Assembly (NCBI GenBank): GCA_002348465.1
Contig: DEBI01000013.1
Coordinates: forward strand, 678 to 17,354
Reading direction: 5' to 3'
Source: Gemmatimonadales bacterium UBA2960
GTDB taxonomy: Bacteria; Gemmatimonadota; Gemmatimonadetes; Longimicrobiales; Gaopeijiaceae
Length of the DNA: 16,677 nt
Both the position numbers and the translations under genes were made by a program. The notes under the pieces are model-generated. The model did not search any database. It was not told where the DNA came from and saw only the letters and a list, made by a program, of their open reading frames with translations. Shown here piece by piece: positions 14,595 through 16,677 of the stretch (position 1 is the stretch's first letter; each line of letters begins with the position of its first letter).

Positions 14595-16677
14595 ATGAGC
14601 GAGAACGAGAACCCGACCCCCGAGGCTGAACCTGCCATCACGGATGCCGACAATGAGGTTCCCTCGGAATCCGATGAACTTGCCGAAGGTGAGGAAGTTA
14701 TTGTCGATGCAATGACGGGGGAGGTCACCACCTTATCCGCAGAAGAGGCAGCGGCTGAAGAGGCTGCAGAAAAAGCCCAGTTCGCGGTGTCAGTCCTGGA
14801 TGTTCCTGAAGGCATTTCTCCTGAGTTGGTCTACGATCCCTACGGTGAAGAAATTCTTTCAACTTCCAAGGAAGATTTTGAATCCCTGCTGGAACAGTTC
14901 AGTGGTGGCTTTCAGGCGTTCCGTGAGGGTGAAATCGTTAATGCCACGGTTCTGCGCGTGACTGACACCGTGGTCATACTCGAATTCGGTTTCAAGTCGG
15001 AGGGTTCAGTTGCCGTTGACGAGTTCAAGGACGCACCGGTCGAAGGTGAAGAAGTGGAGGTGCTCCTTGAGAGCTTGGAAGATGATGACGGAGTCGTCGT
15101 ACTTTCCAAAAAGAAGGCGGACTTCTTGCGTGTCTGGGAGAAGATCCGTGAGGCGCACGAGGCTGACCGTTCGGTCAAGGGGACGTTGGTCCGTAAGATC
15201 AAGGGTGGGGTTACCGTTGATCTTATGGGTGTCGACGCCTTCCTGCCGGGTTCTCAGATAGCTCTACGCCGAGTCCCGAATATTGAGGACCTGATCGGAG
15301 AGGTCTACAAGTTCAAGATCATCAAGCTCAATAAGCGACGTCGCAACATCGTCGTTTCGCGCCGCGTAATTCTTGAAGGGGAACGCGAGAAGAAGCGAGA
15401 GACGCTCGTGAAAGAACTTCTCGTTGGGCAGGTCCGCGAGGGCACGGTTAAGAATATCACCGACTTTGGTGCGTTCATTGATCTAGGTGGACTCGACGGC
15501 CTGCTCCACATCACGGACATGTCCTGGGGCCGAGTCGGGCATCCTACCGAGATGATTGACATAGGTGCAAAAATCGATGTTAAGCTTCTCGATATTGATT
15601 GGAACCGGGAGAGGATCTCGCTGGGTTTAAAACAGCTTCTTCCCTATCCGTGGACCGACATCGGTAAGAAATATCCGGTCGGTGCACGTGTGCGCGGTCG
15701 TGTGGTGTCGATCACCAACTACGGTGCGTTTATAGAGCTAGAAAAGGGTGTGGAAGGACTAGTTCATATTTCCGAGATGTCATGGACACGGAACGTCCGG
15801 CATCCATCCAAGGTTGTATCCATCGGCGAGAGCATCGAGGCTGTAGTGCTTAAAGTCGATGCGGGTGATGAGAAGATTTCTCTGGGCATGAAGCAGATCG
15901 AAGAAGATCCGTGGCTCGCGTTACCGGTGAAATACCCGAGCGGTACCAAGCTCGCGGGTGTGGTACGGAACCTTACGTCGTTTGGTGCATTCGTGGAAAT
16001 CGAGGCTGGAATAGATGGGTTGGTCCACGTATCGGACATGAGTTGGACAAAGAGGGTCGAGCACCCGTCGGAGGTTGTTGAAAAGGGTCAGGACGTTGAT
16101 ATCATCGTGCTCGATGTGGACGCCGAGAACAAGCGCATAAGCCTTGGCGTTAAGCAGATAGTTGAGGATCCGTGGCCGAAAATTACCGAGCAGTTTAGTC
16201 CAGGCCTAGAACCTGAAGGAACCGTAGTTAGGGTGCAGGACGATGGGTTAGTCATTGACTTGGGAGATGACATCGAGGGCTTCATTTCGGCTGCTGGATC
16301 CGGTGTGGACGATCAGGAACGTCTGGATGAATATTACGCGCGAGGTGACGCGCTATCACTGAAAGTCATTGAATCTGACGCGACCAACCGACATATCGAA
16401 CTTGAGGTAACGGAGGTGCCGGATCGCAAAACCCAGGAAGAGATAGAGGCTGCGCGTATCGCTGCTGTGGAAGAGGCGGCAGCCGTGGCAGCTGCTCATA
16501 CTGAGTCCGAAGCGGAGAGCGACGACGATTTCCGTCTGCGTCCGGGTCAGAAAGCTGATTCTGTTGAGGAGGATGGGGCGACAGAAGTGGCGACTCTAGC
16601 GCCGGCAGCAGAACGAGCTGCAGAACTCCAGGCACAAGCCGCTGCAGAAGCAAAAGGTGATGATGCTGAGCCGGTGG
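14595..16677 (+). CDS. rpsA: 30S ribosomal protein S1, 3' end cut by window edge
   Basis: S1 binds mRNA on the 30S subunit and helps initiation, especially on messages with weak ribosome binding sites. The 694 residues visible start at ATG 14595 and run open to the right edge. An acidic, low-complexity N-terminal region (about 1-65) precedes six S1 (OB-fold) domains at roughly 109-172, 191-257, 277-347, 362-434, 449-521 and 537-606. Domains 3-5 carry the classic (F/Y)GAF and hydrophobic-G-L-(L/V)-H-(I/V)-(S/T) motifs and end in ISLG(L/M/V)KQ. Domains 1, 2 and 6 are diverged, as usual for S1. After 610 there is an Ala/Glu/Asp-rich tail that continues beyond the window. The protein is already longer than the E. 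coli form (557 residues), because of the acidic extensions. The upstream Shine-Dalgarno sequence is weak (GAGAAGAG, very close to ATG). Confidence 0.96.
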   Translation, partial: MSENENPTPEAEPAITDADNEVPSESDELAEGEEVIVDAMTGEVTTLSAEEAAAEEAAEKAQFAVSVLDVPEGISPELVYDPYGEEILSTSKEDFESLLEQFSGGFQAFREGEIVNATVLRVTDTVVILEFGFKSEGSVAVDEFKDAPVEGEEVEVLLESLEDDDGVVVLSKKKADFLRVWEKIREAHEADRSVKGTLVRKIKGGVTVDLMGVDAFLPGSQIALRRVPNIEDLIGEVYKFKIIKLNKRRRNIVVSRRVILEGEREKKRETLVKELLVGQVREGTVKNITDFGAFIDLGGLDGLLHITDMSWGRVGHPTEMIDIGAKIDVKLLDIDWNRERISLGLKQLLPYPWTDIGKKYPVGARVRGRVVSITNYGAFIELEKGVEGLVHISEMSWTRNVRHPSKVVSIGESIEAVVLKVDAGDEKISLGMKQIEEDPWLALPVKYPSGTKLAGVVRNLTSFGAFVEIEAGIDGLVHVSDMSWTKRVEHPSEVVEKGQDVDIIVLDVDAENKRISLGVKQIVEDPWPKITEQFSPGLEPEGTVVRVQDDGLVIDLGDDIEGFISAAGSGVDDQERLDEYYARGDALSLKVIESDATNRHIELEVTEVPDRKTQEEIEAARIAAVEEAAAVAAAHTESEAESDDDFRLRPGQKADSVEEDGATEVATLAPAAERAAELQAQAAAEAKGDDAEPV

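Overview
The window looks like chromosomal DNA from a Gram-negative bacterium of moderate GC. Evidence for an outer membrane and a Tat/Sec-fed periplasm is a TonB-dependent receptor, two Tat signal peptides (a molybdopterin sulfoxide reductase and a PLP enzyme) and an exported S9 peptidase. The aroA (class II)-cmk-rpsA order, the acidic extended S1 protein, and the thioredoxin-like and peptidase families recall Gemmatimonadota or a related environmental lineage. That placement is from memory of family distributions, not a search, and is tentative. GTG starts are common (three of fourteen genes). I saw no tRNA, rRNA, CRISPR array, insertion sequence, integrase or phage gene.

Left part (173-8721, all on the minus strand, so read right to left). 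First comes a tight group: a Tat-exported class V aminotransferase-fold protein, a secreted prolyl-oligopeptidase-type peptidase that overlaps it by 4 bp (GTGA), and a thioredoxin-fold protein starting 13 bp after the peptidase. After a 123-bp gap comes msrP-msrQ, the periplasmic methionine sulfoxide reductase and its haem membrane subunit. The same strand continues with a small Cys/His-rich protein that has a C-terminal membrane anchor, an acyl-lipid desaturase, and an FAD-dependent oxidoreductase. The last two lie in the same reading frame, separated only by TGA plus one codon.

Middle (8722-11011). A 100-bp divergent intergenic region with a small inverted repeat separates the minus-strand group from a plus-strand TonB-dependent receptor. 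The arrangement suggests, but does not prove, that the receptor and the exported peptidase/PLP enzyme handle one imported substrate.

Right part (11088-16677, plus strand) is housekeeping: RNase Z, a conserved-looking small protein of unknown function overlapping it by 4 bp, aroA, cmk (1-bp overlap with aroA), a 155-bp leader with a hairpin and four CCGGT motifs, and rpsA, which runs off the right edge without a stop.

No unmistakable new system is present. The best leads are the Cys/His membrane-anchored protein next to msrPQ and the lipid enzymes, the in-frame desaturase/oxidoreductase junction, the exported PLP-enzyme/peptidase/thioredoxin-fold group, the RNase Z partner, and the repeat-containing rpsA leader.
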